The notes under the pieces: generated by a model
What the model saw: the letters and a program-made list of their open reading frames with translations, nothing else
What the model was told of the DNA's origin: nothing
Databases searched by the model: none
Shown: positions 20,121 to 29,180 of the stretch, one piece after another
How positions within the stretch are numbered: the stretch's first letter is position 1
Layout of the letters: each line of letters starts with the position of its first letter
Assembly: GCF_000372725.1 (NCBI RefSeq)
Contig: NW_005199601.1
Coordinates: forward strand, 621,868 to 685,867
DNA: 64,000 nt
Reading direction: 5' to 3'
DNA from: Emiliania huxleyi CCMP1516
Lineage: Eukaryota; Haptophyta; Isochrysidales; Noelaerhabdaceae
Translations under genes and position numbers: made by a program

Positions 20121-20267
20121 TAGGAACAAGCGAAGGCACACACAACATGACGCCAAACACACGATTGCACGCACCGCACCGCACCTCGCACCCGCGCCCG
20201 CCGCCCCCCCGTCCCCCGACCCCCGCCCCGCCTAGGCCGCGAAATTCTTTTTCTTTTTCAGACCCAC

Positions 20268-21105
20268 GACGAGTATGGCGACGCTGCTGTCAACGTACCG
20301 CAGCAGGGCCACAACACCAGACACAAGTACACGCTTCGACGCCTCATCCTCGCCCTACGCGCCGCGTGGGGCACCGCTGTGCGAATGGAGCCGAAAGCCC
20401 ACCTCGGTCAGAGTTACAACAAACAACCCGACGTGGACGCGGACAACATTGGCAAGGACGGCACGCACTATTGCGGAGATGTCAAGGTCGTCTGTTCCCT
20501 CAGCAGCAGCGGGGAGCACGGTCGGAAGGGCGCTTTTGTCGCTTTCGGCAACACTGAATCATTCTACCGGAACATGGTCATGGGGCATGGGCCCTACTGC
20601 GAGGAGGGAGAGGGAGGTGGGGGGCAGGGAGAGGGGGGGGGAGAGGAGGAGGGGGGGGGGGGGGGTACCGGGGGGCGGCATGGAGGGGGAGAGGACGAGC
20701 AAGGGCGAGAGAGGGCAAGGGACTGGGCGCTGGCATACCAGGGGGGGCAGGGTGGTGGGCGGCGACCGCCGCATACCGTCCTACGGCGGGGACTATCGCT
20801 ACGCCAGGGAAGACAAGGGCGTCGAAGTGCAGCTGCTGCTGTTCGAATCGTTCGGCGGGTTCGGAAAGGGGGTCCGTGAGATCCTCCGGAAGGCGGCGGA
20901 CGTGCTACAGAACAAGCTGACGCGGGCCCAGTACCTCGATGAGGTGACTTGGACCACCAAGAGCTGGCTGGGGCTGCAGAAGCAGCGCATCTCAGTCGTT
21001 CTTCACACGGCCATCGCAGAGCAGGTCGTGAATGAGCTTGCCTGTGGCGGGGGTGGGCGGGTGCACGGAGCTAAGTGCCTCGCCACCCTCGCAGGAGTCG
21101 CTTAG
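20268..21105 (+). pseudogene. LINE-type retroelement ORF fragment (post-RT region)
   Basis: After a strong pyrimidine tract and CAG at 20267, one frame reads THDEYGDAAVNVPQQ, HYCGDVKVVCS, GAFVAFGNTESFY. After a purine-rich interruption (20595-20760) another frame reads GGDYRYAREDKGVEVQLLLF, ESFGGFGKGV, LTRAQYLDEVTWTTKSW and a stop. This order is what I would expect of the conserved region C-terminal to reverse transcriptase in algal non-LTR elements. That comparison is from memory and unverified. There is no RT catalytic motif (YxDD). The purine-rich insert breaks the frame, so the copy is truncated and dead unless the insert is an intron. Confidence 0.5.
20590..20685. repeat. GGGAGA/GGGG purine tract
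   Basis: Nearly pure purine on the plus strand, built from GGAGAGGG and G-run units. It lies between the two coding blocks of the retroelement fragment, either an intron-like insert or a slippage expansion. Confidence 0.85.
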
Positions 21106-21157
21106 GCGGCTCCCGTGTTGTACCTGTGTTAGTGCCAGTGCGCGCCAGTCCCGTAAA

Positions 21158-21206
21158 AGAAAGAAAGAAAACAGACAACCCAAGGGAGGGATGGGAGGAC
21201 GGCGCC
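21158..21206 (-). repeat. Dispersed repeat B, copy 2 (partial, inverted)
   Basis: AAGAAAGAAAGAAAAC then CAACCCAAGGGAGGGATGGG and GGACGGC, the reverse complement of the pyrimidine end of repeat B. It lies 50 bp downstream of the retroelement fragment and just upstream of the Tic22-like gene. Confidence 0.8.
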
Positions 21207-21261
21207 AGTCCCGTGCCCATAAATAAATACGCTACAAAATTCTTTTTCGGCACCCGAAAAT

Positions 21262-22727
21262 ATGGGAGGGAGACGCGGATTTGCTTTCGCCTCGCTCGCT
21301 GCTCTCGTCGCCGGGCTACGCTTCCCGAGCACCCGCGCCCCCCGCCCGCGCCTCGACGCATCTCGCAGCGAGGAGCCGACGGACGGCAGCAAGACGGCGC
21401 TCTTCGAGTCGCCTCAGTGGCCGGCACTGCTCTCGTCTCTGAACCGGCTGCCATCCTTCACCGTCGCCAACGAGCGCGGCCAGCCGCTAGAGTACGAGGC
21501 GCCCGGCGGGACACCGCTCGCGATGTTCTATGCGGACGTGCAGGCGGCGCAGGCGGAGCTCGTCGACGCGCGGAAGATGTATCCGGAGCTGGACTGTGGC
21601 GTGATCCCCGTCGGAGTCGGCACGGCCTTCCGGCTCGCCTCGGAGGGCAAGGCGCTTCTGAGTGAATATGAGAGGCCCCCTCCCTCCACAGAGATGGCAG
21701 TGAAAGAGCGCTGAGAGGAGCGAACCTGGAGCGGCACAGTAGCCGTCGCCGACGCTGTCCCTGCTGCTCCTCATCAACACGCACATGCTGCATGCGCACA
21801 TGCACACACATGAATGCACATGTCACATGCACATCCGCCTGCTGCATCTCGGCAAGGCGCTTCTGATCCCGTCGGCGCTCGAGCTCGAGGCGGCGGGCGC
21901 TCCGGCGGCGGCACGCCGCCCGGGCAGAGCTCCGCAAGCAGTGAGCTGATGAGGCGCGAGTTCAGACACCTAGGCGGGCAGCTCGCCCGTCGGGCAGCAG
22001 CTGCCGCTCTTTGGCTGCCTCGAGATCTCCCGTGACGGCGGGCCGGGCAGGGGTCCGATCCTCCCTCTCTTCATGAGCCGCTCCGACGCGCTGGCGGCGG
22101 TGCGAAACCACGAGTAAAAGGGGGGAGGGGCGGAGTTCGGGCCGTGAGCCGCGGAGCTCGGGCCCCATATGCTTGCTGACTGGGCCGTCGACAACACACC
22201 GCGTGTTAAAGAGAGGGTGGGGATGTCACGGGGAGAGGTATCGTCCTAGGCGCACATCTCGGCTGCATCTCGGCTGCACTCGGCTGCATCTCGGCCACAT
22301 GTGGCCGCCCTCCGCTAACCTTTGCTCGTGGACCCAGGTGCGAGACGCCGCCGACGCGACCGAGGGAGAGGGCGGCGCGGACGACTTTTGACGCGACGCT
22401 CTTCACGGGATGTCCGATGGAAGGGACTCACATGAGTGACGAGCTGGCGAGTAGGTGCGGGCCGGTGGGCGAGGGAAAGCTCTCGGCACCCCTCCCCCCA
22501 TGAGACGGCCGTCTTGCCTCTGGCGGAGGGTAGGCGCGGCCGACGACCTCGACGTGATGTGCCTCTCGCTGGACCGCGCCGTGGAGTTGCTGCTCACCGT
22601 CGAGGGGACCGGGTTCGAGTTTGTTCCGCCGTCGGCCTCGCTCGACTTTATCGATGCGACCATCCGCAGCGAGGGGTGGGGCAACTCTCACGCGCCCTCC
22701 TCCGCGTCCGCCGCCGGCGACGCGTGA
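21262..22727 (+). CDS. Tic22-like plastid protein import factor, 5 exons
   Basis: The start at 21262 follows AAAATTCTTTTTCGG by 14 bp. The N-terminus (MGGRRGFAFASLAALVAGLR) reads as a signal peptide followed by an Arg-rich transit-like segment, as expected for a secondary plastid. Exon 1 (21262-21651) has LPSFTVANERGQPLEY, PLAMFYADVQAAQAELVDA and DCGVIPVGVGTAFRL. Exon 2 (21857 to about 21910) has ALLIPSALELEAAG. Exon 3 (21974-22099) has PVGQQLPLFGCLEI and GPILPLFMSRSDALAA. Exon 4 (22338-22374) is short. Exon 5 (22534-22727) has DDLDVMCLSLDRAVELLLTV and FEFVPPSASLDFI. Total is about 265 residues, the usual Tic22 size. Tic22 acts between the outer and inner envelope (family knowledge). Introns 1 and 4 use GC donors. 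Intron 1 lies between 16-bp direct repeats. Confidence 0.75.
21646..21866 (+). repeat. 16-bp direct repeat flanking Tic22 intron 1
   Basis: GGCAAGGCGCTTCTGA occurs at 21646-21661 and 21851-21866. The splice that restores the reading frame uses GGCAAG|GC in both copies, giving a 205-nt intron with GC...AG ends that removes exactly one repeat copy. Confidence 0.85.
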
Positions 22728-23798
22728 GAGTCCGCAGGGCTGGCATCGCGGACAGAAAGGAGTGAGGGACCACAAGAAAAACAAAAACTCAAGAAATGGA
22801 AGGAGGCGGAAAATCACCTCACATGTTCTTCACGAAAAAATTGAAGAAATAAAGCGGAGACGAAAACAACATAATTGGGCACTCTGCCCTACCCCTAGCT
22901 CGGCACCGGGGCGCGGGGGCACCGCCCGCTCCCTCGAGTAAAATACAAACTGCGCCAGCCTGTGCCCGGCGGCCCCTCCGGCCTGTGATTGCATTCACAC
23001 TCAGCCTGTGTGTAACAGCTCACAGCTCACACTCTTCGATTTTTCTCGCGATAAAAGGAGAATTACGTCATCAAAATGCACGGACGCTCTCTTCGCTCTG
23101 CGTACTACGAGCGAGCGATTCTAAGATCAGGCCTGCCACTGGGCGAAAATCGGCCGTCCCTCAGTGCTTCCAGCCTGCCCGCTTCAGTTTCCTCAATTGG
23201 CTCGAATTTTGCTTGTAGAAAAAAGAATAGCGCCGACCGCGGGCCGCCGGAGCGGGCATTTCGAAGTGGTCAGCGGGCATTTCGAAGTGGTGCGGCGGCA
23301 GGCTGCCACCGCTGCCCGGGCGCCCCGAGCGGCGGCGGAGGGCCGCCCAGGCCACCACCAGTGCCCCTCCCACCGGCAGCGCGGCGGCAGCGGCGCCGAC
23401 CGCCCCTCCATCAGCGGTGGCGCGACGGCTGTCGTCGGGGCGCCGGCAGGTGCCGCGCGCAGAGGGTGCCACCGGACCGGCCGACGCGCGCCCGGCGGAG
23501 CCTTCGTCGTGCATGGCGGGCCGAGCACCCCCGCGTCGCTTCTCGGCGCATTGGAGAGCAGAGGAAGCTGCTGGCGTCGCCGCTGGGATCGGCGGCGGCG
23601 CCAGCAGCGTTCTCGGATCTGAAGCCGACTTTGAGCGCTGATCGATCGATCTGAGGGCTGGCCGATGGGTGGCGCTGGGACATCGCCGCCGCCGCGGAGG
23701 CCGGCGGCGACCAGAGGAGCGGTTGGGGCGCGTGGCGCATATGTTACCTGCCAAGTGAGCATTCAAGTGTGCTTCGAGATTTATTCGAGATTTGTAAC
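22728..23798. other. Intergenic region with inverted duplication
   Basis: At 22780-22860 and 23030-23060 the sequence is AT-richer. From 23220 to 23740 it is very GC-rich with overlapping Ala/Pro/Arg frames and no recognisable domain. CATTTCGAAGTGGT occurs twice near 23257 and 23279. The 23108-23136 segment is an inverted copy of the 3' coding end of the ankyrin gene. Confidence 0.45.
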
Positions 23799-23852
23799 TT
23801 AGATTTTCGTTTCCAGCGGGGAGGTGGCAGACCTGATCTTAGAATCGCTCGA
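23108..23852. repeat. 28-bp inverted repeat pair
   Basis: GAGCGATTCTAAGATCAGG at about 23110 and its reverse complement CCTGATCTTAGAATCGCTC at about 23833, extended by GCCTGCCAC/GTGGCAGAC on the inner or outer side. The right copy encodes the last residues of the ankyrin protein. The arms enclose about 690 bp. Confidence 0.75.
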
Positions 23853-26036
23853 GCGCTGCGCTGCCTCCGCCGCAGTCCTGGCAGTGGCCGCCCTGGCCCT
23901 CGAAGCGGCCGCAGTAGCACGCCTCGCGTCTGCAGCGGCCGCCGCCTCCTCAAGCGCCGCCTCGCTCTGTTCACGCGCCGCCATAGCCACCGCCAACCTT
24001 GCCTCCAGCGCCGCCTTGGCCTCCTCCAGCGCCGCCTTGGCCGCCGCTTCCGCCGCCCTGGCCTCCGCCCTCGCCACCTTGGCAGCTGCCAGCGCCGCCT
24101 CGGCCGCCGCCTCTTCCTCCTCGTCCGCCTCCGCCGCGTCCTCCGCCTCGTCCGCCTCCGCGTCCAAACGCACCGCCTTAGCCACCGCTGCCGACGCCGC
24201 CGCCTGGCTCTCCGCCGTGATGCCGAGCCGGATCCGCTCCTCGTGACACTTCTCGAGAAGCCGGAGCAGCCCCTCCCTGTCCAACGGCGCGGGCTTGGCT
24301 GCGGCTGCCTCTGCCGGCGCCTCGGCACCCTCCTCCGTCTCCTGCGACGGCCCCGCCCCGCCCGCCCCGCCGCCCTTCTTCTTCTTCTTGCCCTTCTTGC
24401 CCTTGGCGCGCTTCTCCGCCTCGACCTCCGCCAGCAGCTCCTCGGCGTGCCGCGCCGCCTCCTTCTCCTGCGCCGACCTCTCCGCCTCCCTCGCCGCCGC
24501 CTTCGCAGCCCTCGCCGCCTCCTCCGCCGCCGCCTCGGCCGCCGCCTTGGCCACCGCATGCTCCTCGAGGGCGCGCGCACACTCGGGGTGGCCCTTCTCC
24601 TTGGCATAGTGCAGCGCGGTCATGCCTTTGTTATTGCACAGCGTCATATCTGCGCCCGCCCTCAGCAGCTGCCGCACGACGTCGGATTGTCCAAAATAAG
24701 CGGCAAGAATCAGTGCGGTATCGCCGTCGATGGCCTGCAGGTTCATCGCCGCGCCGTGCCGGATCAGCGTGTCGACCACCCGCTCGTGGCCGTTCCCGGC
24801 GGCGTGCATCAGCGCAGTGTAGCCATTGCGGCAATTCGGGTCGATCTCCGCGCCGTGCCGAATGAGCGTGTCTACCACCCGCTCGTGGCCTCTGTATGCG
24901 GCCTCCATCAGCGCAGTGCCGCCGGTCGTGCAGCGTCTCTGATTGATCTCCGCGCCGTGCCGCAATACCAGCTCGACCAACTTCTCGTAGCCGTTGGTGG
25001 CGGCGAGAACCAGCGCGGTGCCACCGCCGCTGCTCTGCAACGAGACATCTGCGCCGCGCCGCAGAAGCGCCTCAGCTAGCGCCTCGTGGCTGCACGCGGT
25101 TGCGACCATCAGCAGCGTCATGCCGCTCAAACGGGTGCCATCACTAAAGGTGTACTCGAACGTCACGTCGATCCGCCCGCCGCAATCGAGCCACGCCAGC
25201 ACCGCCGCCTCCTCGCCTCGCTTTGCCGCTAGCATCACCTCCTCTAGCACCGCCCCGCTGCTCGGCGCGGCCGCCTCTCCACCCTCGCCGCTCGCCGCCG
25301 CCTCGCTCGCGTCTTCTCCTCCCGCCTGCGCGCCGCCTGCCTCAGCCGACGGCGCCTTGCTCCGCGCCGCACCCAGCTCCCCGAGGTACGTCCTGAAAGC
25401 ATCGACGCACTCGGTGCGGCCCGCCTTTGTGGCAATCTGCAGCGCCGTCCTGCCGCCGCTAGTGCGCAACGTCATGTCAGCGCCCGCCCGCAGCAAACGA
25501 AGCACCACGGCGGGATGGCCGTAGTGCGCGGCGAACATCAGCGCTGTGCTGCCGGCGCTGTCCTGCAGGTTGATCTCTGCGCCGCGTCGACTCAGCGCGT
25601 CGACCACCCGCTCATCGCCGCCACCTGAGGCCTGCATCAGCGCAGTCATGCCATTGCGGCCTTTCTGGTCGATCTCCGCGCCGTGCCGCAATGCCAGCTC
25701 GACCAGCTTCTCGCGGCCGTTAAAGGCGGCGAGGCTCAGCGCGGTGCAGCCGTTGCTGTTCTTCAACGAGACATCCGCACCGCACCGCAGAAGCGCCTCG
25801 GACAGCCCCGCGTAGCCGTTGGCCATTGCGAGCATCAGCAGCGTCATGCCGCTCGAACAGCAGCCGACACCAAAGGTGTACTCGAACGTCGCGTCGACCC
25901 GCCCGCCGCCGTCAAGCCACGCCAGCACCGGCGCCTCCTCGCCTTGCCCAGCCGCTATCACGACCTCCTCTGGCACCGCCTCGCTGCTCGGCGCGGCCTC
26001 CGCGCCACCCTCGCCGCTCGTGCGGACTGCGTTCAT
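23799..26036 (-). CDS. Ankyrin-repeat protein with long Ala-rich coiled coil, 745 aa
   Basis: Intronless frame starting at 26036. Residues of about 20-225 and 265-495 are two homologous blocks. Each opens with EEV.LAA..GEEA.VLAWLD.GGR, a FEYTF segment and SGMTLLM, then five to seven ankyrin repeats (GCTALSLAAFNGREKLVELA, GYTALMHAAGNGHERVVDTL). The gene therefore arose by internal duplication. From about 495 to 740 there is a Lys/Ala/Glu helical region (AEELLAEVEAEKRAKGKKGK, then GGGAGGAGPSQ) and a highly charged coiled coil ending RSATSPLETKI. Ankyrin repeats bind proteins; the partner is unknown and no enzyme domain is seen. Repeat A lies 55 bp upstream of the start, and a truncated paralogue is at 19.3-19.6 kb. 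Confidence 0.9.
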   Translation of the reverse strand: MNAVRTSGEGGAEAAPSSEAVPEEVVIAAGQGEEAPVLAWLDGGGRVDATFEYTFGVGCCSSGMTLLMLAMANGYAGLSEALLRCGADVSLKNSNGCTALSLAAFNGREKLVELALRHGAEIDQKGRNGMTALMQASGGGDERVVDALSRRGAEINLQDSAGSTALMFAAHYGHPAVVLRLLRAGADMTLRTSGGRTALQIATKAGRTECVDAFRTYLGELGAARSKAPSAEAGGAQAGGEDASEAAASGEGGEAAAPSSGAVLEEVMLAAKRGEEAAVLAWLDCGGRIDVTFEYTFSDGTRLSGMTLLMVATACSHEALAEALLRRGADVSLQSSGGGTALVLAATNGYEKLVELVLRHGAEINQRRCTTGGTALMEAAYRGHERVVDTLIRHGAEIDPNCRNGYTALMHAAGNGHERVVDTLIRHGAAMNLQAIDGDTALILAAYFGQSDVVRQLLRAGADMTLCNNKGMTALHYAKEKGHPECARALEEHAVAKAAAEAAAEEAARAAKAAAREAERSAQEKEAARHAEELLAEVEAEKRAKGKKGKKKKKGGGAGGAGPSQETEEGAEAPAEAAAAKPAPLDREGLLRLLEKCHEERIRLGITAESQAAASAAVAKAVRLDAEADEAEDAAEADEEEEAAAEAALAAAKVARAEARAAEAAAKAALEEAKAALEARLAVAMAAREQSEAALEEAAAAADARRATAAASRARAATARTAAEAAQRSSDSKIRSATSPLETKI

Positions 26037-26090
26037 ATGTGTATCTTTTCATGTTTTGTAAAATTCTGTGTTTCACGCGCACCCCCCAGG

Positions 26091-26210
26091 GCTACAGTTG
26101 TAGGGCTCTCTTGCCCGCAACCCGATGTCGAGCATCCGGCCCGCTGGGTGCGCTTCATAGCTCCCCGGCCCTGGATGTGAGGGCCGAATGCACTCCAAGT
26201 GCTCCAAGTT
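26091..26210 (+). repeat. Dispersed repeat A, copy 2
   Basis: Starts at GTAGGGCTCTCTTGCCCG and continues through CCGGCCCGCTGGGTGCGCTT and GCTCCCCGGCCCTGGATGTG to GCTCCAAGT. Orientation is opposite to the ankyrin gene, immediately upstream of its start codon. Confidence 0.85.
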
Positions 26211-26575
26211 TCATACCAGAATGGCTGCTGGCTCCTAAAAATAGCCATCTTACCTAAGGATGACTGAGATGATACGGGTGCTGAGATGCTCCTCGTCTCC
26301 TAGATGCCGCTCCGCATGACCAGGAGGCTCCTGAGCGTGTGTTCTCTCTCTCTCTGTGTATCTCTCTCGGTGGAGCAGCTGCGCGACCTCGGGGGCGTGG
26401 CCAAGGGTCTGCTCGGCGACGCGCTCGACCAGGTGGCGGTGTCAAGGGAACGGTGGCAGCGCACGAGGTCGCGCGGAGCAACACTGATTGGGCACAATTT
26501 TACGAGTTGGAGCTCGAGAAGCAGCGCCATAGGAGAAGCCTGGCTGCCCACCCACGAAAGCAGCTACCGACACTA
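26211..26575. other. Unassigned region
   Basis: A short plus-strand phrase LRDLGGVAKGLLGDALDQVA (around 26377-26436) looks protein-like but is isolated. A CT-rich tract (26341-26372) precedes it. It may be an exon remnant. Confidence 0.35.
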
Positions 26576-27052
26576 TCACCTCTCACCCGGCGGTCGGAAG
26601 GCTAGTGACTGCCTCTGCAGCCGATCAATCACGCGCTCGGGGCTGACGAAGCCGAGCGGCGTCCACTTCCACGGCCATCGCCTTCGCGCGCGTGGGTAGA
26701 TTGCGTGCAGGTGCAGCCACGGCACAGAGAGGGCGGGAGGCCAATGGAATCCCAGAGAGAGCTGCTCCTCATCGAAGGCTTCGGCTGCAAGTCTGCGCGC
26801 CAGCCGATGCGCCGTGGAGTGCATTTCGTGCACGAGCGGCGCGTCGGCGGGTCGCAGCTGGGAGGCATCACGTACGAAGCGCTTTGGGATGACGAGTAGG
26901 TGTAGGTCGGAGGCAGGGCGGTGGTCGTGGAATGTCAGCAGCCGCTCGCCGTCCTCGACGATGTCGGCGGCGTGCTGACGCCTCAGGATGCGAAGGAAGA
27001 CGTTGTCGGCGTCCGGGCAGCTGCAGAGGCTCCGGCGACACGCCCGCAGCAT
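26576..27052 (-). CDS. HIT-family protein (HINT3/aprataxin-like), 158 aa
   Basis: HIT proteins hydrolyse or transfer nucleotidyl groups with a histidine triad. The N-terminus has SCPDADNVFLRIL, then ADIVEDGERLLTFHDHRPAS and DLHLLVIPKRFVRD, the substrate-binding strand, followed by LSLGFHWPPALSVPWLHLHAI. The triad usually reads H-x-H-x-H; here the first His is Trp (PWLHLHAIYP), while the central catalytic His and the third are present. The tail has FVSPERVIDRLQRQ. Length and motif order match HINT3-type members. The frame is complete and intronless. The Trp substitution may alter specificity, or it may reflect a divergent gene. Confidence 0.8.
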   Translation of the reverse strand: MLRACRRSLCSCPDADNVFLRILRRQHAADIVEDGERLLTFHDHRPASDLHLLVIPKRFVRDASQLRPADAPLVHEMHSTAHRLARRLAAEAFDEEQLSLGFHWPPALSVPWLHLHAIYPRARRRWPWKWTPLGFVSPERVIDRLQRQSLAFRPPGER

Positions 27053-27349
27053 TGGCGCGTTCAGTGGCCGCCGAAGATGGGTAAAAAGAAACCCGTCCCC
27101 TAACCCGTGCGAACCCAGCTCTTTTTCACAGAGTGTTTCGTACCTGCGTCCTGCGTAATACTCATCTCACGCAGACTCATCAGCTTGGAGGACGGCACGC
27201 GAGGAAGCAGTCGAGGTGCGCAGACGGCTCCGCGTACAGGCAGACGAACGCGCCGTGCGGCCAGGCGGACCCGTCCTCGTCGGCGATCTGCTGGCCCGGC
27301 CCGAGCCACCAGTGCGTCGACGCCGCAGTCGCGGAGAGACGGCAGCGAG

Positions 27350-27651
27350 GCGGGGTTGCACAGCCCGCGCTCGAGCAGCACCTCGCGCACCCGCGCACCA
27401 AGAGGCTGCGAACAGTGGCAGGGAAGTCGGCGCAGGCCAACACCGAGTTGACCCTTTACCGTGGTATGAAGGGTATGAAGGTGCAAGACAACTTCCTGCA
27501 GATGGGCAAGGGTGGCACTGAGCTCGCACCGATGTCAACAACCTCGTCCCTCAAGGTCGCGATGATGTATTCAGCGTCGCACGAGGCAAATCTGATGTTG
27601 GCCAGTTCCAATAGGAGCGAGGCCTCTTCCGTTGGGGGACCGAGTGACTAG
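27350..27651 (+). pseudogene. ADP-ribosyltransferase-fold fragment
   Basis: The frame includes NTELTLYRGMKGMKV, then a hydrophobic turn, KGGTELAPMSTTSSLKVAMM and YSASHEANLML. The order Y-R-G, then G-G-T-E, then M-S-T-T, then Y-S-x-S is the core of ART-fold mono-ADP-ribosyltransferases (established pattern). The last catalytic segment (an ExE-type glutamate region) is not seen downstream, and the upstream half lacks a clear start. The sequence is probably a truncated exon or pseudogene. No secretion signal is evident, so nothing indicates a toxin. A minus-strand frame overlaps the 5' part (27180-27443). Confidence 0.5.
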
Positions 27652-28157
27652 GAAACGAGGGTTCCCCATTGTGTCCCGCTCCAGCGCGAGCGTGACACTG
27701 CACTTGGCGCCGAGCGCCCGCGGCTCAGACCTTGTGCAAGCCGACCCTCGGTGCAAGCACCGGTCCGGACCGATGGCGCTCGGTGTGGAGCAAGCAAGAC
27801 CCCCCCCCCCCCCCATCGGCGCGCGCCCGAGGTTCAAACGGCCGCCAGGAGCACCAAGAGGACTCCTCATGGCTGCACTCAAGTGGGCTTCGACCGGCCT
27901 CGGCTGGGGGGGCGAATTGTCCCGGCTGCGGACGCGTTCTGCAGCCCCCTGGGCGTGGGTCAGCACCCCAAAACTGCCCCACGGCGGCATACAGCACTGC
28001 CAGCCAGCCTCTTCCTCCTCCTCAAGGGCTGTACTATGGCCATATTACGCCGCCTCCTACTGGCAGCCGGGCGGGCGCGCGCCGCGGGCGCCTCGGCGCG
28101 CGCGCACGGCTCGCAAAGTCCGAACGAGTACTGCCGCCCGGCCGCCTCCCTCCCTCC
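27652..28157. other. No gene recognised
   Basis: GC-rich with overlapping open frames on both strands but no domain pattern. There is a C run at 27800-27813. Confidence 0.4.
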
Positions 28158-28245
28158 TAGTCACACTCTCAATATCTCGACTCTCCAACACGAAGTGCTG
28201 CGATCGGGGGTGGCCCATTTCTTTTTTATTTTCTTTTTTGGGTCA
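28158..28245 (+). repeat. Dispersed repeat C, copy 1
   Basis: CTAGTCACACTCTCAATATC, then CAACACGAAGTGCTGCGATC and GGGGGTGGCCCATTTCTTTTT. A near-identical copy is at 41063-41150. Both end in a T-rich stretch followed by TTTTTTGGG. Confidence 0.85.
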
Positions 28246-28289
28246 TCGCGAGGAAATTCAAAAGAATTTTGAGGGCCGTCATAATTGGA

Positions 28290-28548
28290 GCCATCCCTCC
28301 CTTGCCGTCCTCCCATCCCTCCCTTGGGGTGTCCGTTTTCTTTCTTTCTTTTCTTTATCCCTCCCTTGGGTAGTCCGTTTTCTTTCTTTCTTTTTTGGAC
28401 TGCGAAAGAGGCAGACGACCAAGGGATAGGGTGGGCGACGGCTAGCACCACACTCCTCTCCTTAAAATCCCTGTGTGGTGGCGGCGTGCCGTCCTCCCAT
28501 CCGCATCCCTCCCTTGGGTTATCTGTTTTCTTTCTTTCTTTCTCGGGG
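28290..28548 (+). repeat. Dispersed repeat B, copy 3 (compound)
   Basis: CCATCCCTCCCTTGGGG then TTTTCTTTCTTTCTTTT occurs several times from 28290 to 28400. A full unit (CTAGCACCACACTCCTCTCC through CCCTTGGGTTATC and TTTCTTTCTTTC) follows at 28442-28545. Confidence 0.85.
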
Positions 28549-28978
28549 GCCTGCGCTGAAGATACGGCTTTAAGAGGGGGTTTGCCGTTTGGGGGTTCGG
28601 GTGTGGGTGGGTGGGTGGGTGGGTGTGGGTGTGGGTGTGGGGGTGGGGCTCCTTGCTTTGGTTTTGCGCGGCGCAGCACACCGCAAAAAAGGAAAAGACG
28701 CCGTGGCCGACGGAATAAGGGATCACAAAAACGCGAGCAGAAGGCCAATCAGAAGGGGCGACTCAGCGCCGGGCCAGAGGCAGCGAGACACGGGCCAGGG
28801 CGTGCGCGCGACGGCATCGCGGTCCACGCAAGCAGATGATCAGCCCGACCACCCTGCTCTGCGTTGGTTCCCCCCTCCCCGCTCCTCCGACGCGAGGAGG
28901 CTCGAGCAGCGCCCAGTTTTGCTCTGAGGCCTTCCGTGCGTCGCAAGACTACTGGCCGAGCGCAAGCCGCTGCGGTGC
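28549..28978. other. No gene recognised; GGGT-rich segment
   Basis: Units of GGGT and GGGTGT at 28595-28650 could form G-quadruplexes on the plus strand. The rest is the 3' flank of the THEM6-like gene. Confidence 0.4.
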
Positions 28979-29124
28979 TCAGTGCGCTGCGCTCGTCGCC
29001 AGCTGGACATACTCGATCCACGCCTGTGAAGAGACACCACTGTGTAAGAGGGCCGGCGGGTCTGGGGAGCAGTCCTCTCGGGGTCTGGAGCCGGGTCGCA
29101 TGGCCGCGCGAGCGGTGCCTGCGT

Positions 29125-29180
<56 letters not shown>

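Noticed and set aside
27350-27651. Bacterial-type ADP-ribosylating toxin
   Set aside because: Only the central ART-fold strands are present, with no secretion signal, no clear catalytic glutamate segment and no start. It is better described as a eukaryotic ART fragment.
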